Of a stretch of 64,000 nucleotides of DNA, positions 1-14,300 are shown one piece after another. The translations under genes were made by a program, and so were the position numbers. The DNA lies in NCBI GenBank assembly GCA_949128115.1, contig OX421967.1, positions 8,608,070 through 8,672,069 of the forward strand, written 5' to 3'. This DNA is from Anaspis maculata (taxonomy: Eukaryota > Arthropoda > Insecta > Coleoptera > Scraptiidae). The notes below the pieces were generated by a model. It was not told where the DNA came from and did no database searches. It saw only the letters and a program-made list of their open reading frames with translations. Numbering within the stretch: the stretch's first letter is position 1; each line of letters opens with the position of its first letter.

Positions 1-980
1 CCCCTGATCTCGCCCAACTCCCACTTTATTTCACCTAATCGCCTTTTGATTTCCTCTGATTTCGAGCTTGATTTCTTTTTGATTAACCGGATTTCCTCTT
101 GTTTCCTTTAAATTATCTCCCATTATTTTACCTTCATTCTTCCCGGATTTGCTCAGAATGCATCCTGATTTCCCCTGATGTCCTATAGATTCCGCCGAAT
201 ATCTTCTTGATTCACCCTGATTTTCTCTTGATTTTCCGGATTCACTTTCCTTCACAAAACGTTCCGGTGGTTTCTTCTGAATTCACTTTGATTGCATGTT
301 GAAATCCTCTGATGTCCAGTTTGATATCTTGTTGAAACCTCCACCCCCTTTCGATTTCCTTAGATTTCTTCCCCTTATCTCATCGTGATGCTCTCCGAAT
401 TTCCTCAAAATTCGTCTTGGTTCCCCTTGATCGCATTTTGATTCCCCGGATCTCGCCAGACTCTCTCTTGATTTCTACAATTGCCTCCTGATTCCTCATG
501 ATTTCGAGCTCGATTTCTTTTTGATTTTCCGGATTCTCCCTTGTTTTCTCTGAATTATTTCCCATTATTCCACCTTCCTTGTTCTCGGATTTGCTCAGAA
601 TGCATCTCGATTTCCCCTTATGTTTCTTTGAAATAGCCGGATATCTTCTTGATTCACTCTAATTTTCTCTCAATTTTTCCGAATTCACGTTCCTTAACAA
701 AAATTTCAAGTTTGATTTCGTCTTGATTCTCTCCATTCCCATTTGATTTTCTTGGATTTCTGGGACCCTTATCTCATCTTGATTCACTCCGAATTCCCTC
801 TGAATTTGTCTTGGTTTCCCCTGATTGCATCTTGATCCACCTGATCTCGCCCAACACTCTCTTGATTTCCACCTCGATTTCCACTGATTGTTTCTTGATT
901 TTCCATGATTTCGAGCTCAATTTCTTTCCGATTCACCAGATTTCCTATTGTTTTCGGAAGTTTTACGTGATAAAAATCAA
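1..980. repeat. Degenerate TTGATTTCC minisatellite with a longer period
   Basis: Built from a loose 10-12 bp word (TGATTTCCCCTGATT, CTTGATTC) repeated with many changes. A longer phrase around ATTTCGAGCT recurs at about 59, 501 and 908, so there is a higher-order period of roughly 407-442 bp. The minus-strand ORFs at 31-255, 380-565 and 784-1095 share KEIELEIM-like phrases only because they translate the same repeat. They are not believed to be genes. Confidence 0.75.
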
Positions 981-1084
981 AGATTGGCGATGAAACGTCA
1001 AAGGGTTCGCGTATGGAATAGAATATTCCTGCTTGAAGTCGGAATTTTGTGTATAAGGTCGAAATTTCACCAATCAAATTAGTG

Positions 1085-1275
1085 CTGGCAACCAAATCGG
1101 TTTCGAAACCCGACTCCGAAAACCGCGGTTCCGATGATAGCTGAAAACCGGCTTTCAGAGCCGGCTTTCGAAGTCAAGACCGAAGCCGGTTTCCAAAAGT
1201 GCCGGTTTCGAAGCCGGATCTCGATACGTATTCGACGGAATCGGAATACCGGTTTTCATTTCTCTCGGTTTTCAC
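1085..1275. repeat. Cluster of CCGGTTTC / GAAACCGG words
   Basis: About 190 bp dense in CCGGTTT, CCGGCTTTC and their complements in both orientations, including an almost perfect 16-bp palindrome (CCGGTTTCGAAGCCGG). Function unknown. It could be the decayed end of an inverted-repeat element or a simple-sequence expansion. Confidence 0.55.
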
Positions 1276-1311
1276 CCGAACTAAATAGTTATAGGTCATC
1301 AAAGGAATAAG

Positions 1312-1535
1312 CCAATGAGCTTTATGGATAAAGATTAGGCAATTGCTTTTGCTTGATTTTTGTTCCTAGAAAATTCTCAAAAATCTCAGAAACTTCAAGG
1401 AACTCATTAATTTAGGTTTCACCGAGCATTTGAGTAACTGATTGAAATAATAACCTCATTTCCAGATGTTTCTCCGTTTTTTGCTGGTAGTTTTTAAGCA
1501 AAAGCAATTGCTTAGTCATTATTCATAAGGCCCAA
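1312..1535. mobile_element. Small inverted-repeat element (MITE-like)
   Basis: The left arm (1312-1354) and the reverse complement of the right arm (1497-1535) align over about 38 bp at roughly 75-80 percent. They share an exact core, GCAATTGCTTTTGCTT. The interior of about 140 bp has no coding potential. No target duplication was found, so the true ends are uncertain and superfamily assignment is not possible. Confidence 0.6.
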
Positions 1536-1940
1536 TAAACTAAAATTGGAATAACTGCCGGTTATGAATAAGACGCCGGTCAAGTACTTACATGGAAATC
1601 TTTTATGTCTGTGTTGCATATCAGCTAATCAAGAACCAGGAGCGTAAACTTTCATGAGGTGGATCACTGATATTTATTATTATTACGGATTGCGAGGTAT
1701 TATTGAAACAATTCCATATACATTCTGACCAATGATGATTCGCCGATATTAACGCGGACGGCTCATTTGTGCCGGTTATGATATTTACGTTCGGCTTTTA
1801 TGGAGGCACTAATAAGCCAGATCCATAAACATATGTCAAAGATGTCTTCTTGTGGGGGCTCGGCACCAGCCATCATCGAAATAATATCATCACCCACATA
1901 AGCAAGCAGATTTCCGCCGGAGATACAGCGAAACCTTTCA
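1536..1940. other. No gene or repeat recognised
   Basis: Mixed-composition sequence. A 62-codon minus-strand reading frame (1763-1951) has no recognisable motif and I do not support it as a gene. Confidence 0.4.
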
Positions 1941-2532
1941 AGTTTACCCATGGGCGCCCGCAGGATTTTTGTCAGGGGGGGGCGAATAGCTTTAGTTAGA
2001 GAACGTCACATACCTACCTGGCCTAATTTGCGAAATCCTTTAGATTGGCGCCGCAGGCGAAATTTTTTTCGAATAATAATAATAATGGTGATAATAATTA
2101 TTGTGCGAAAAATAAGGAAACAAAATAAAAATAAAATAAGGAAATATTTGAAAATTGAACTTAACTTCAGAGAAATTTATTAAAATTTGTAATTTTGTAC
2201 AAAATGTATAAAAATTTACTTCAAAATAGCCAGGTCAATCGTTCATTATCTTGAAAAAACTGATAAACTGCTTTTAATCCAAAGCTCTTTACAGTGTTTA
2301 TACCACGGGTAGCTATCTTATTTAGTTAGAAGCCTAATGAAATTTCAAATTGCTCTAACAATTCAAGAAAATGTAAATTACCTTCTCAAAGTTTATTCTT
2401 TCGAAAATGAATTTTTTTTTCCTTTCTCGAATTTTTTTTTTCTCGTAAGGAAGAATTTATTCAGCTGCTCCGGAGCCAGGGGGGGGCAAGTGCCCCCCCT
2501 TGCCCCCCCCTCCGGGCGCCCATGAGTTTACC
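1941..2532. mobile_element. Non-autonomous hAT-like element with 8-bp target duplication
   Basis: The element (1949-2524) starts CATGGGCGCCCG and ends with its exact reverse complement. It is flanked by the direct 8-bp repeat AGTTTACC (1941-1948 and 2525-2532). An 8-bp duplication and a TIR starting CA fit the hAT superfamily; that step is inference. Next to both termini lie runs of G or C (GGGGGGGGC). The 576-bp interior is AT-rich, with an AATAAT run near 2075, and encodes no transposase. Because GGGCGCCC is itself palindromic, the TIR orientation rests on the flanking CAT and G bases plus the target duplication. Confidence 0.7.
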
Positions 2533-3420
2533 CCGTATATGCGATATCGCATGTATATAGTATAGAGATAGAGCAAGAACGCATTATCTTCGATCGTTTC
2601 GGCAATTAACGAATCCGCTCTAGCGTTGGAAACGAAAATATGGGATGTTCCATGTCTGGTGTGTTTATAATACCGAGCGTTCCACAGATTAAGTCTGATG
2701 GCGATAATTTACGAATTATTTCTGGGTATCATCGCATCCGTACCTCCTCGGTGCACCATTCTTATTCCAATATGGTTGTGGCTCACTTGACCAACAGTGA
2801 TTGCTAGCTGTACCAAAGTTCGGAAACAATGATATAAACGCAATGAAAAAATCGCAAGTGCGAGATTATTCTGTGGTGCCACCTGTACGTGTGGAACTGG
2901 TAACGCCACAACAACATATGGCACCACTCAGGAATCTCACACGCGTTATCCTTTCTTGTGTTACCTCTTCCACTGATTCACCAATTGTGTTTACAAAACG
3001 ATTTTCGAACTTTATAATACTCGGCTCATAGATCTAGAAAGTTATTCAATCGTTCTCGAGTAATCTGAATATTAAGATGTCTTAGAATTTTGGCTTGAAT
3101 CGAGGCTTGAATCTACTCAACTATGGAAAGCTTCGATGAACTTACTTTAGATCCTGAAGATCGAAATTGATGATAATACACGGAACGATGAATGTGTGTT
3201 TAAGCCTCCTCTTCCAGGACTATGATGAGGTGAAGTGAGGAAGCGGGCTAAGAGTATGTGCGTAATAATGTCATCGGATGGCGTTGGTGTATAAGAGCTA
3301 GACTAGTACCGGCAGTTCAACCCGCTGACAGACAGACGTCGCTACTTGTGCTCGACATTGGTACTTGGGTATTACCCACCAATGTTTCTGAACATATTTT
3401 CTGATGCATCCTAAGCACTC
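2533..3420. other. No gene recognised
   Basis: About 890 bp of apparently single-copy sequence. Two overlapping short frames on opposite strands (2709-2927 minus, 2801-3031 plus) show no known motif. Satellite homology begins at about 3421. Confidence 0.4.
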
Positions 3421-4150
3421 ATTGAAATGTGAACATAGAGGTCCGTAGGAGATAAACACACGGAAATATCATCACCGCTTGCAGCCCCTCCTGATTGTGT
3501 TTTCTGATGAACCCTAATCGATTTTGATTCCGGAACATTCCACAGAACGCATTCAAGTTGTCTGTTGTGCTTTTCAGCATGAAAAATGTTTTTCATCAAA
3601 AAAATAAAATCGTTTCTGACCGAAAAAGCGTTTTAGGCGGCGTAAACCTCCACAAAACATTTTTCTTCGATCTGACTCTAATTTTACCTTTCAAAAAATG
3701 AATTTTTGAGTTTTCATCTCTGGGTGATTAGAATACGTTTCCAGGTGTCGGTTTGACCCGCTGAAGCCAAATTCAACGACGATTTTTTCATGTCCCCTCT
3801 ACCTCCCTCCAAAAGACGCGCGAAAAATTTCAAAACCATTTTTTTTGTTCCTTAAATCTTCAAAAGAGCTTGCAGCGCATGGAGCAATTCCTCCTTCTTC
3901 CTTCCTACCATTTGAAATTTTTTTTTACTTGGATGGATACGTTCCAACATTGTCTGGTACACCGAAACACCCATCAAAATGTCGACATAAAAAGGCCATG
4001 AGAGATAAACACACGGATATATTATCACCGCTTGCAGCTCCTAATGATTGTGTTTCTCAATTAATCCTATTCGATTTTGATTTCCGAACACGCCTAATAA
4101 CGCATTTAAGCCGTCTGTTGTGGTTCTCCACATGGAAAGTGTTTTTCATC

Positions 4151-4532
4151 AAAAAAATTGAATTTTTCTCAACCTAAAAAGCGCTTTGGCCGGCGTAAGC
4201 CTTTACAAGACTTTTTTTTTCATCTGACTCTGATTTTATTTTTCAAAATATGAATTTTCCAGTTCTCATTTCCAAATGATTAGAATACGTTTCCAGGTGT
4301 CAGATTGACCCGCTGAAGCCAAATTCAACTGCGATTTCCCCAAAAAAATTGAATTTTTCTCAACCGAAAAAGCGTTTTGGCCGGCGTAAGCCTTTACAAG
4401 ACATTTTTCTCACTTCTGACTCTAATTTTCTTTTTCAAAATATGAATTTCCCAGTTTTCATTTCTAGATGATTAGATCACGTTTCCAGGTGTCAGATTGA
4501 CCCGCTGAAGCCAAATTCAACTGCGACTTTTT
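4151..4532. repeat. Expanded satellite monomer with an internal 191-bp duplication
   Basis: The segment starting AAAAAAATTGAATTTTTCTC at 4151 begins again at 4342 and runs through the same landmarks (GGCCGGCGTAAGCC, GTTTCCAGGTGTCAG). This makes one unit of about 745 bp in place of 552. The two halves belong to different monomer classes, so this looks like an unequal exchange junction. Confidence 0.8.
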
Positions 4533-7500
4533 CATGTCCCCCACCTTATTCCAGAACACCTTCAACAAAATTTGAAAACCATTTTTTTTCGTTCCATGAA
4601 TCTTCACAAGAACTTGCAGCGTATGGGGCAATTCCCATTTTGTCCTTCCTCCCATTTGAACTTTTTTGAACTTGGATGGATACGTTCCAATATTGTCCGG
4701 TACACCGAACCACCCATAAATACGTCGACATAAAAGGCCATGAGAGATAAACACACGAAAATATTATCACCGCTTGCGGCCCCTAATGATTGTGTTTTTC
4801 AACTAATCCTGATCGATTTTGATTTTCAAACACAAAAAAAAACGTATCAAAGTCGTCCGTTGTGGTTCTCCACATGGAAAGTGTTTTTCATCAAAAAAAT
4901 TGAATTTTTCTCAACCTAAAAAGCGCTTTGGCCGGCGTAAGCCTTTACAAGACATTTTTTTTTCCATCTGACTCTAATTTTATTTTTCAAAATATGAATT
5001 TTCCAGTTTTCATTTCTAGATGATTAGAACACGTTTCCAGGTGTCAGATTGACCAGCTGAAGCCAAATTCAACGGCGATTTTTTCATGTCCTCCACCTTA
5101 TTCCAAAACACCTTCAAAAAAATTTGAAAATCTTTTTTTTTTCGTTCCATAAATCTTCAAAAGAACTTGCAGCGCATGGAGCAATTCCCATTTTGTCCTT
5201 CCTCCCATTTGAACTTTTTTGAACTTGGATGGATACGTTCCAATATTGTCCGGTACACCGAACCACCCATAAATACGTCGACATAAAAGGCCATGAGAGA
5301 TAAACGCACGAAAATATTATCACCGCTTGCGGCCCCTAATAATTGTGTTTTTCAACTAATCCTGATCGATTTTGATTTTCAAACACAAAAAAAAACGTAT
5401 CAAAGTCGTCCGTTGTGGTTCTCCACATGGAAAGTGTTTTTCATCAAAAAAATTGAATTTTTCTCAACCTAAAAAGCGCTTTGGCCGGCGTAAGCCTTTA
5501 CAAGACATTTTTTTCCATCTGACTTCTAATTTTATTTTTCAAAATGTGAATTTTCCAGTTTTCATTTCCAGATGATAAGAATACGTTTCCAAATGTCAGA
5601 TTGACCCGCTGAAGCCAAATTCAACTGCCATGTTTTCATGTCCCTCACCTTATTCCAGAACACCTTCAAAAAAATTTGAAAACAATTTTTTTCCGTTCCA
5701 TAAATTTTCAAAACAACTTGCAGCGCATGGAGCAATTCCCATTTTGTCCTTCCTCCCATTTGAACTTTTTTGAACTTGGATGGATACGTTCCAATATTGT
5801 CCGGTACACCGAACCACCCATAAATACGTCGACATAAAAGGCCATGAGAGATAAACACACGAAAATATTATCACCGCTTGCGGCCCCTAATGATTGTGTT
5901 TTTCAACTAATCCTGATCGATTTTGATTTTCAAACACAAAAAAAAACGTATCAAAGTCGTCCGTTGTGGTTCTCCACATGGAAAGTGTTTTTCATCAAAA
6001 AAATTGAATTTTTCTCAACCTAAAAAGCGCTTTGGCCGGCGTAAGCCTTTACAAGACATTTTTTTTCCATCTGACTTCTAATTTTATTTTTCAAAATATG
6101 AATTTTCCAGTTTTCATTTCCAGATGATAAGAATACGTCCCCAAATGTCAGATTGACCCGCTGAAGCCAAATTCAACTGCCATTTTTTCATGTCCCTCAC
6201 CTTATTCCAGAACACCTTCAAAAAAATTTTAAAACAATTTTTTTTCGTTCCATAAATTTTCAAAACAACTTGCAGCGCATGGAGCAATTCCCATTTTGTC
6301 CTTCCTCCCATTTGAACTTTTTTGAACTTGGATGGATACGTTCCAATATTGTCCGGTACACCGAACCACCCATAAATACGTCGACATAAAAGGCCATGAG
6401 AGATAAACACACGAAAATATTATCACCGCTTGCGGCCCCTAATGATTGTGTTTTTCAACTAATCCTGATCGATTTTGATTTTCAAACACAAAAAAAAACG
6501 TATCAAAGTCGTCCGTTGTGGTTCTCCACATGGAAAGTGTTTTTCATCAAAAAAATTGAATTTTTCTCAACCTAAAAAGCGCTTTGGCCGGCGTAAGCCT
6601 TTACAAGACATTTTTTTTCCATCTGACTTCTAATTTTATTTTTCAAAATATGAATTTTCCAGTTTTCATTTCCAGATGATAAGAATACGTCCCCAAATGT
6701 CAGATTGACCCGCTGAAGCCAAATTCAACTGCCATTTTTTCATGTCCCTCACCTTATTCCAGAACACCTTCAAAAAAATTTTAAAACAATTTTTTTTCGT
6801 TCCATAAATTTTCAAAACAACTTGCAGCGCATGGAGCAATTCCCATTTTGTCCTTCCTCCCATTTGAACTTTTTTGAACTTGGATGGATACGTTCCAATA
6901 TTGTCCGGTACACCGAACCACCCATAAATACGTCGACATAAAAGGCCATGAGAGATAAACACACGAAAATATTATCACCCATTGCGGCCCCTAATGATTG
7001 TGTTTTCCAATTAATCCTGAACGATTTTGATTTTCAAACACAAAAAAGAACGTATTAAAGTCGGCTGTTGTGGTTTTCCGCATGGAAAGTGTTTATCATC
7101 AAAAAAATTGAATTTTTCTCAACCGAAAAAGCGCTTTGGCCGGCGTAAGCCTTTACAAGACATTTTTCTTTCATCTGACTCTAATTTTATTTTTCAAAAT
7201 ATGAATTTTCCAGTTCTCATTTCCAGATGATTAGAATACGTTTCCAGGTGTCAGATTGACCCGCTGAAGCCAAATTCAACTGCGATTTTTTCATGTCCCC
7301 CACCTTATTCCAGAACACCTTCAACAAAATTTGAAAACCATTTTTTCTCGTTCCATAAATCTTCAAAAGAACTTGCAGCGTATGGAGCAATTCCCATTTT
7401 GTCCTTCCTCCCATTTGAACTTTTTTGAACTTGGATGGATACGTTCCAATATTGTCCGGTACACCGAACCACCCATAAATACGTCGACATAAAAGGCCAT

Positions 7501-10500
7501 GAGAGATAAACACACGAAAATATTATCACCGCTTGCGGTCTCTAATAATTGTGTTTTTCAACTAATCCTGATCGATTTTGATTTTCAAACACAAAAAAAA
7601 ACGTATCAAAGTCGTCCGTTGTGGTTCTCCACATGGAAAGTGTTTTTCATCAAAAAAATTGAATTTTTCTCAACCTAAAAAGCGCTTTGGCCGGCGTGAG
7701 CCTTTACAAGATATTTTTTTTCCATCTGACTCTAATTTTATTTTTCAAAATATGAATTTTCCAGTTTTCATTTCTAGATGATTAGAACACGTTTCCAGGT
7801 GTCAGATTGACCAGCTGAAGCCAAATTCAACGGCGATTTTTCCATGTCCTCCACCTTATTCCAAAACACCTTCAAAAAAATTTGAAAATCTTTTTTTTTT
7901 CGTTCCATAAATCTTCAAAAGAACTTGCAGCGCATGGAGCAATTCCCATTTTGTCCTTCCTCCCATTTGAACTTTTTTGAACTTGGATGGATACGTTCCA
8001 ATATTGTCCGGTACACCGAACCACCCATAAATACGTCGACATAAAAGGCCATGAGAGATAAACGCACGAAAATATTATCACCCATTGCGGCCCCTGATGA
8101 TTGTGTTTTTCAATTAATCCTGAACGATTTTGATTTTCAAACACAAAAAAGAACGTATTAAAGTCGTCCGTTGTGGTTTTCCGCATGGAAAGTGTTTATC
8201 ATCAAAAAAATTGAATTTTTCTCAACCGAAAAAGCGTTTTGGCCGGCGTAAGCCTTTACAAGACATTTTTCTCACTTCTGACTCTAATTTTCTTTTTCAA
8301 AATATGAATTTCCCAGTTTTCATTTCTAGATGATTAGATCACGTTTCCAGGTGTCAGATTGACCCGCTGAAGCCAAATTCAACTGCGACTTTTTCATGTC
8401 CCCCACCTTATTCCAGAACACCTTCAACAAAATTTGAAAACCATTTTTTTTCGTTCCATGAATCTTCACAAGAACTTGCAGCGTATGGGGCAATTCCCAT
8501 TTTGTCCTTCCTCCCATTTGAACTTTTTTGAACTTGGATGGATACGTTCCAATATTGTCCGGTACACCGAACCACCCATAAATACGTCGACATAAAAGGC
8601 CATGAGAGATAAACACACGAAAATATTATCACCGCTTGCGGCCCCTAATGATTGTGTTTTTCAACTAATCCTGATCGATTTTGATTTTCAAACACAAAAA
8701 AAAACGTATCAAAGTCGTCCGTTGTGGTTCTCCACATGGAAAGTGTTTTTCATCAAAAAAATTGAATTTTTCTCAACCTAAAAAGCGCTTTGGCCGGCGT
8801 AAGCCTTTACAAGACATTTTTTTTTCCATCTGACTCTAATTTTATTTTTCAAAATATGAATTTTCCAGTTTTCATTTCTAGATGATTAGAACACGTTTCC
8901 AGGTGTCAGATTGACCAGCTGAAGCCAAATTCAACGGCGATTTTTTCATGTCCTCCACCTTATTCCAAAACACCTTCAAAAAAATTTGAAAATCTTTTTT
9001 TTTTCGTTCCATAAATCTTCAAAAGAACTTGCAGCGCATGGAGCAATTCCCATTTTGTCCTTCCTCCCATTTGAACTTTTTTGAACTTGGATGGATACGT
9101 TCCAATATTGTCCGGTACACCGAACCACCCATAAATACGTCGACATAAAAGGCCATGAGAGATAAACGCACGAAAATATTATCACCGCTTGCGGCCCCTA
9201 ATAATTGTGTTTTTCAACTAATCCTGATCGATTTTGATTTTCAAACACAAAAAAAAACGTATCAAAGTCGTCCGTTGTGGTTCTCCACATGGAAAGTGTT
9301 TTTCATCAAAAAAATTGAATTTTTCTCAACCTAAAAAGCGCTTTGGCCGGCGTAAGCCTTTACAAGACATTTTTTTTCCATCTGACTTCTAATTTTATTT
9401 TTCAAAATGTGAATTTTCCAGTTTTCATTTCCAGATGATAAGAATACGTTTCCAAATGTCAGATTGACCCGCTGAAGCCAAATTCAACTGCCATGTTTTC
9501 ATGTCCCTCACCTTATTCCAGAACACCTTCAAAAAAATTTGAAAACAATTTTTTTCCGTTCCATAAATTTTCAAAACAACTTGCAGCGCATGGAGCAATT
9601 CCCATTTTGTCCTTCCTCCCATTTGAACTTTTTTGAACTTGGATGGATACGTTCCAATATTGTCCGGTACACCGAACCACCCATAAATACGTCGACATAA
9701 AAGGCCATGAGAGATAAACACACGAAAATATTATCACCCATTGCGGCCCCTGATGATTGTGTTTTTCAATTAATCCTGAACGATTTTGATTTTCAAACAC
9801 AAAAAAGAACGTATTAAAGTCGTCCGTTGTGGTTTTCCGCATGGAAAGTGTTTATCATCAAAAAAATTGAATTTTTCTCAACCTAAAAAGCGCTTTGGCC
9901 GGCGTGAGCCTTTACAAGATATTTTTTTTCCATCTGACTCTAATTTTATTTTTCAAAATATGAATTTTCCAGTTTTCATTTCTAGATGATTAGAACACGT
10001 TTCCAGGTGTCAGATTGACCAGCTGAAGCCAAATTCAACGGCGATTTTTTCATGTCCTCCACCTTATTCCAAAACACCTTCAAAAAAATTTGAAAATCTT
10101 TTTTTTTTCGTTCCATAAATCTTCAAAAGAACTTGCAGCGCATGGAGCAATTCCCATTTTGTCCTTCCTCCCATTTGAACTTTTTTGAACTTGGATGGAT
10201 ACGTTCCAATATTGTCCGGTACACCGAACCACCCATAAATACGTCGACATAAAAGGCCATGAGAGATAAACGCACGAAAATATTATCACCGCTTGCGGCC
10301 CCTAATAATTGTGTTTTTCAACTAATCCTGATCGATTTTGATTTTCAAACACAAAAAAAAACGTATCAAAGTCGTCCGTTGTGGTTCTCCACATGGAAAG
10401 TGTTTTTCATCAAAAAAATTGAATTTTTCTCAACCTAAAAAGCGCTTTGGCCGGCGTAAGCCTTCACAAGACATTTTTTTTCCATCTGACTTCTAATTTT

Positions 10501-11399
10501 ATTTTTCAAAATGTGAATTTTCCAGTTTTCATTTCCGGATGATAAGAATACGTTTCCAAATGTCAGATTGACCCGCTGAAGCCAAATTCAACTGCCATTT
10601 TTTCATGTCCCTCACCTTATTCCAGAACACCTTCAAAAAAATTTGAAAACAATTTTTTTCCGTTCCATAAATTTTCAAAACAACTTGCAGCGCATGGAGC
10701 AATTCCCATTTTGTCCTTCCTCCCATTTGAACTTTTTTGAACTTGGATGGATACGTTCCAATATTGTCCGGTACACCGAACCACCCATAAATACGTCGAC
10801 ATAAAAGGCCATGAGAGATAAACACACGAAAATATTATCACCCATTGCGGCCCCTGATGATTGTGTTTTTCAATTAATCCTGAACGATTTTGATTTTCAA
10901 ACACAAAAAAGAACGTATTAAAGTCGTCCGTTGTGGTTTTCCGCATGGAAAGTGTTTATCATCAAAAAAATTGAATTTTTCTCAACCGAAAAAGCGTTTT
11001 GGCCGGCGTAAGCCTTTACAAGACATTTTTCTCACTTCTGACTCTAATTTTCTTTTTCAAAATATGAATTTCCCAGTTTTCATTTCTAGATGATTAGATC
11101 ACGTTTCCAGGTGTCAGATTGACCCGCTGAAGCCAAATTCAACTGCGACTTTTTCATGTCCCCCACCTTATTCCAGAACACCTTCAACAAAATTTGAAAA
11201 CCATTTTTTTTCGTTCCATGAATCTTCACAAGAACTTGCAGCGTATGGGGCAATTCCCATTTTGTCCTTCCTCCCATTTGAACTTTTTTGAACTTGGATG
11301 GATACGTTCCAATATTGTCCGGTACACCGAACCACCCATAAATACGTCGACATAAAAGGCCATGAGAGATAAACACACGAAAATATTATCACCGCTTGC

Positions 11400-14300
11400 G
11401 GCCCCTAATGATTGTGTTTTTCAACTAATCCTGATCGATTTTGATTTTCAAACACAAAAAAAAACGTATCAAAGTCGTCCATTGTGGTTCTCCACATGGA
11501 AAGTGTTTTTCATCAAAAAAATTGAATTTTTCTCAACCTAAAAAGCGCTTTGGCCGGCGTAAGCCTTTACCAGACATTTTTTTTTCCATCTGACTCTAAT
11601 TTTATTTTTCAAAATATGAATTTTCCAGTTTTCATTTCTAGATGCTTAGAACACGTTTCCAGGTGTCAGATTGACCAGCTGAAGCCAAATTCAACGGCGA
11701 TTTTTTCATGTCCTCCACCTTATTCCAAAACACCTTCAAAAAAATTTGAAAATCTTTTTTTTTTCGTTCCATAAATCTTCAAAAGAACTTGCAGCGCATG
11801 GAGCAATTCCCATTTTGTCCTTCCTCCCATTTTAACTTTTTTGAACTTGGATGGATACGTTCCAATATTGTCCGGTACACCGAACCACCCATAAATACGT
11901 CGACATAAAAGGCCATGAGAGATGAACGCACGAAAATATTATCACCGCTTGCGGCCCCTAATAATTGTGCTTTTCAACTAATCCTGATCGATTTTGATTT
12001 TCAAACACAAAAAAAAACGTATCAAAGTCGTCCGTTGTGGTTCTCCACATGGAAAGTGTTTTTCATCAAAAAAATTGAATTTTTCTCAACCTAAAAAGCG
12101 CTTTGGCCGGCGTAAGCCTTTACAAGACATTTTTTTTCCATCTGACTTCTAATTTTATTTTTCAAAATGTGAATTTTCCAGTTTTCATTTCCAGATGATA
12201 AGAATACGTTTCCAAATGTCAGATTGACCCGCTGAAGCCAAATTCAACTGCCATGTTTTCATGTCCCTCACCTTATTCCAGAACACCTTCAAAAAAATTT
12301 GAAAACAATTTTTTTCCGTTCCATAAATTTTCAAAACAACTTGCAGCGCATGGAGCAATTCCCATTTTGTCCTTCCTCCCATTTGAACTTTTTTGAACTT
12401 GGATGGATACGTTCCAATATTGTCCGGTTCACCGAACCACCCATAAATACGTCGACATAAAAGGCCATGAGAGATAAACACACGAAAATATTATCACCCA
12501 TTGCGGCCCCTGATGATTGTGTTTTTCAATTAATCCTGAACGATTTTGATTTTCAAACACAAAAAAGAACGTATTAAAGTCGTCCGTTGTGGTTTTCCGC
12601 ATGGAAAGTGTTTATCATCAAAAAAATTGAATTTTTCTCAACCGAAAAAGCGTTTTGGCCGGCGTAAGCCTTTACAAGACATTTTTCTCACTTCTGACTC
12701 TAATTTTCTTTTTCAAAATATGAATTTCCCAGTTTTCATTTCTAGATGATTAGATCACGTTTCCAGGTGTCAGATTGACCCGCTGAAGCCAAATTCAACT
12801 GCGACTTTTTCATGTCCCCCACCTTATTCCAGAACACCTTCAACAAAATTTGAAAACCATTTTTTTTCGTTCCATGAATCTTCAAAAGAACTTGCAGCGT
12901 ATGGGGCAATTCCCATTTTGTCCTTCCTCCCATTTGAACTTTTTTGAACTTGGATGGATACGTTCCAATATTGTCCGGTACACCGAACCACCCATAAATA
13001 CGTCGACATAAAAGGCCATGAGAGATAAACACACGAAAATATTATCACCGCTTGCGGCCCCTAATGATTGTGTTTTTCAACTAATCCTGATCGATTTTGA
13101 TTTTCAAACACAAAAAAAAACGTATCAAAGTCGTCCGTTGTGGTTCTCCACATGGAAAGTGTTTTTCATCAAAAAAATTGAATTTTTCTCAACCTAAAAA
13201 GCGCTTTGGCCGGCGTAAGCCTTTACCAGACATTTTTTTTTCCATCTGACTCTAATTTTATTTTTCAAAATATGAATTTTCCAGTTTTCATTTCTAGATG
13301 CTTAGAACACGTTTCCAGGTGTCAGATTGACCAGCTGAAGCCAAATTCAACGGCGATTTTTTCATGTCCTCCACCTTATTCCAAAACACCTTCAAAAAAA
13401 TTTGAAAATCTTTTTTTTTTCGTTCCATAAATCTTCAAAAGAACTTGCAGCGCATGGAGCAATTCCCATTTTGTCCTTCCTCCCATTTGAACTTTTTTGA
13501 ACTTGGATGGATACGTTCCAATATTGTCCGGTACACCGAACCACCCATAAATACGTCGACATAAAAGGCCATGAGAGATGAACGCACGAAAATATTATCA
13601 CCGCTTGCGGCCCCTAATAATTGTGCTTTTCAACTAATCCTGATCGATTTTGATTTTCAAACACAAAAAAAAACGTATCAAAGTCGTCCGTTGTGGTTCT
13701 CCACATGGAAAGTGTTTTTCATCAAAAAAATTGAATTTTTCTCAACCTAAAAAGCGCTTTGGCCGGCGTAAGCCTTTACAAGACATTTTTTTTCCATCTG
13801 ACTTCTAATTTTATTTTTCAAAATGTGAATTTTCCAGTTTTCATTTCCAGATGATAAGAATACGTTTCCAAATGTCAGATTGACCCGCTGAAGCCAAATT
13901 CAACTGCCATGTTTTCATGTCCCTCACCTTATTCCAGAACACCTTCAAAAAAATTTGAAAACAATTTTTTTCCGTTCCATAAATTTTCAAAACAACTTGC
14001 AGCGCATGGAGCAATTCCCATTTTGTCCTTCCTCCCATTTGAACTTTTTTGAACTTGGATGGATACGTTCCAATATTGTCCGGTTCACCGAACCACCCAT
14101 AAATACGTCGACATAAAAGGCCATGAGAGATAAACACACGAAAATATTATCACCCATTGCGGCCCCTGATGATTGTGTTTTTCAATTAATCCTGAACGAT
14201 TTTGATTTTCAAACACAAAAAAGAACGTATTAAAGTCGTCCGTTGTGGTTTTCCGCATGGAAAGTGTTTATCATCAAAAAAATTGAATTTTTCTCAACCG

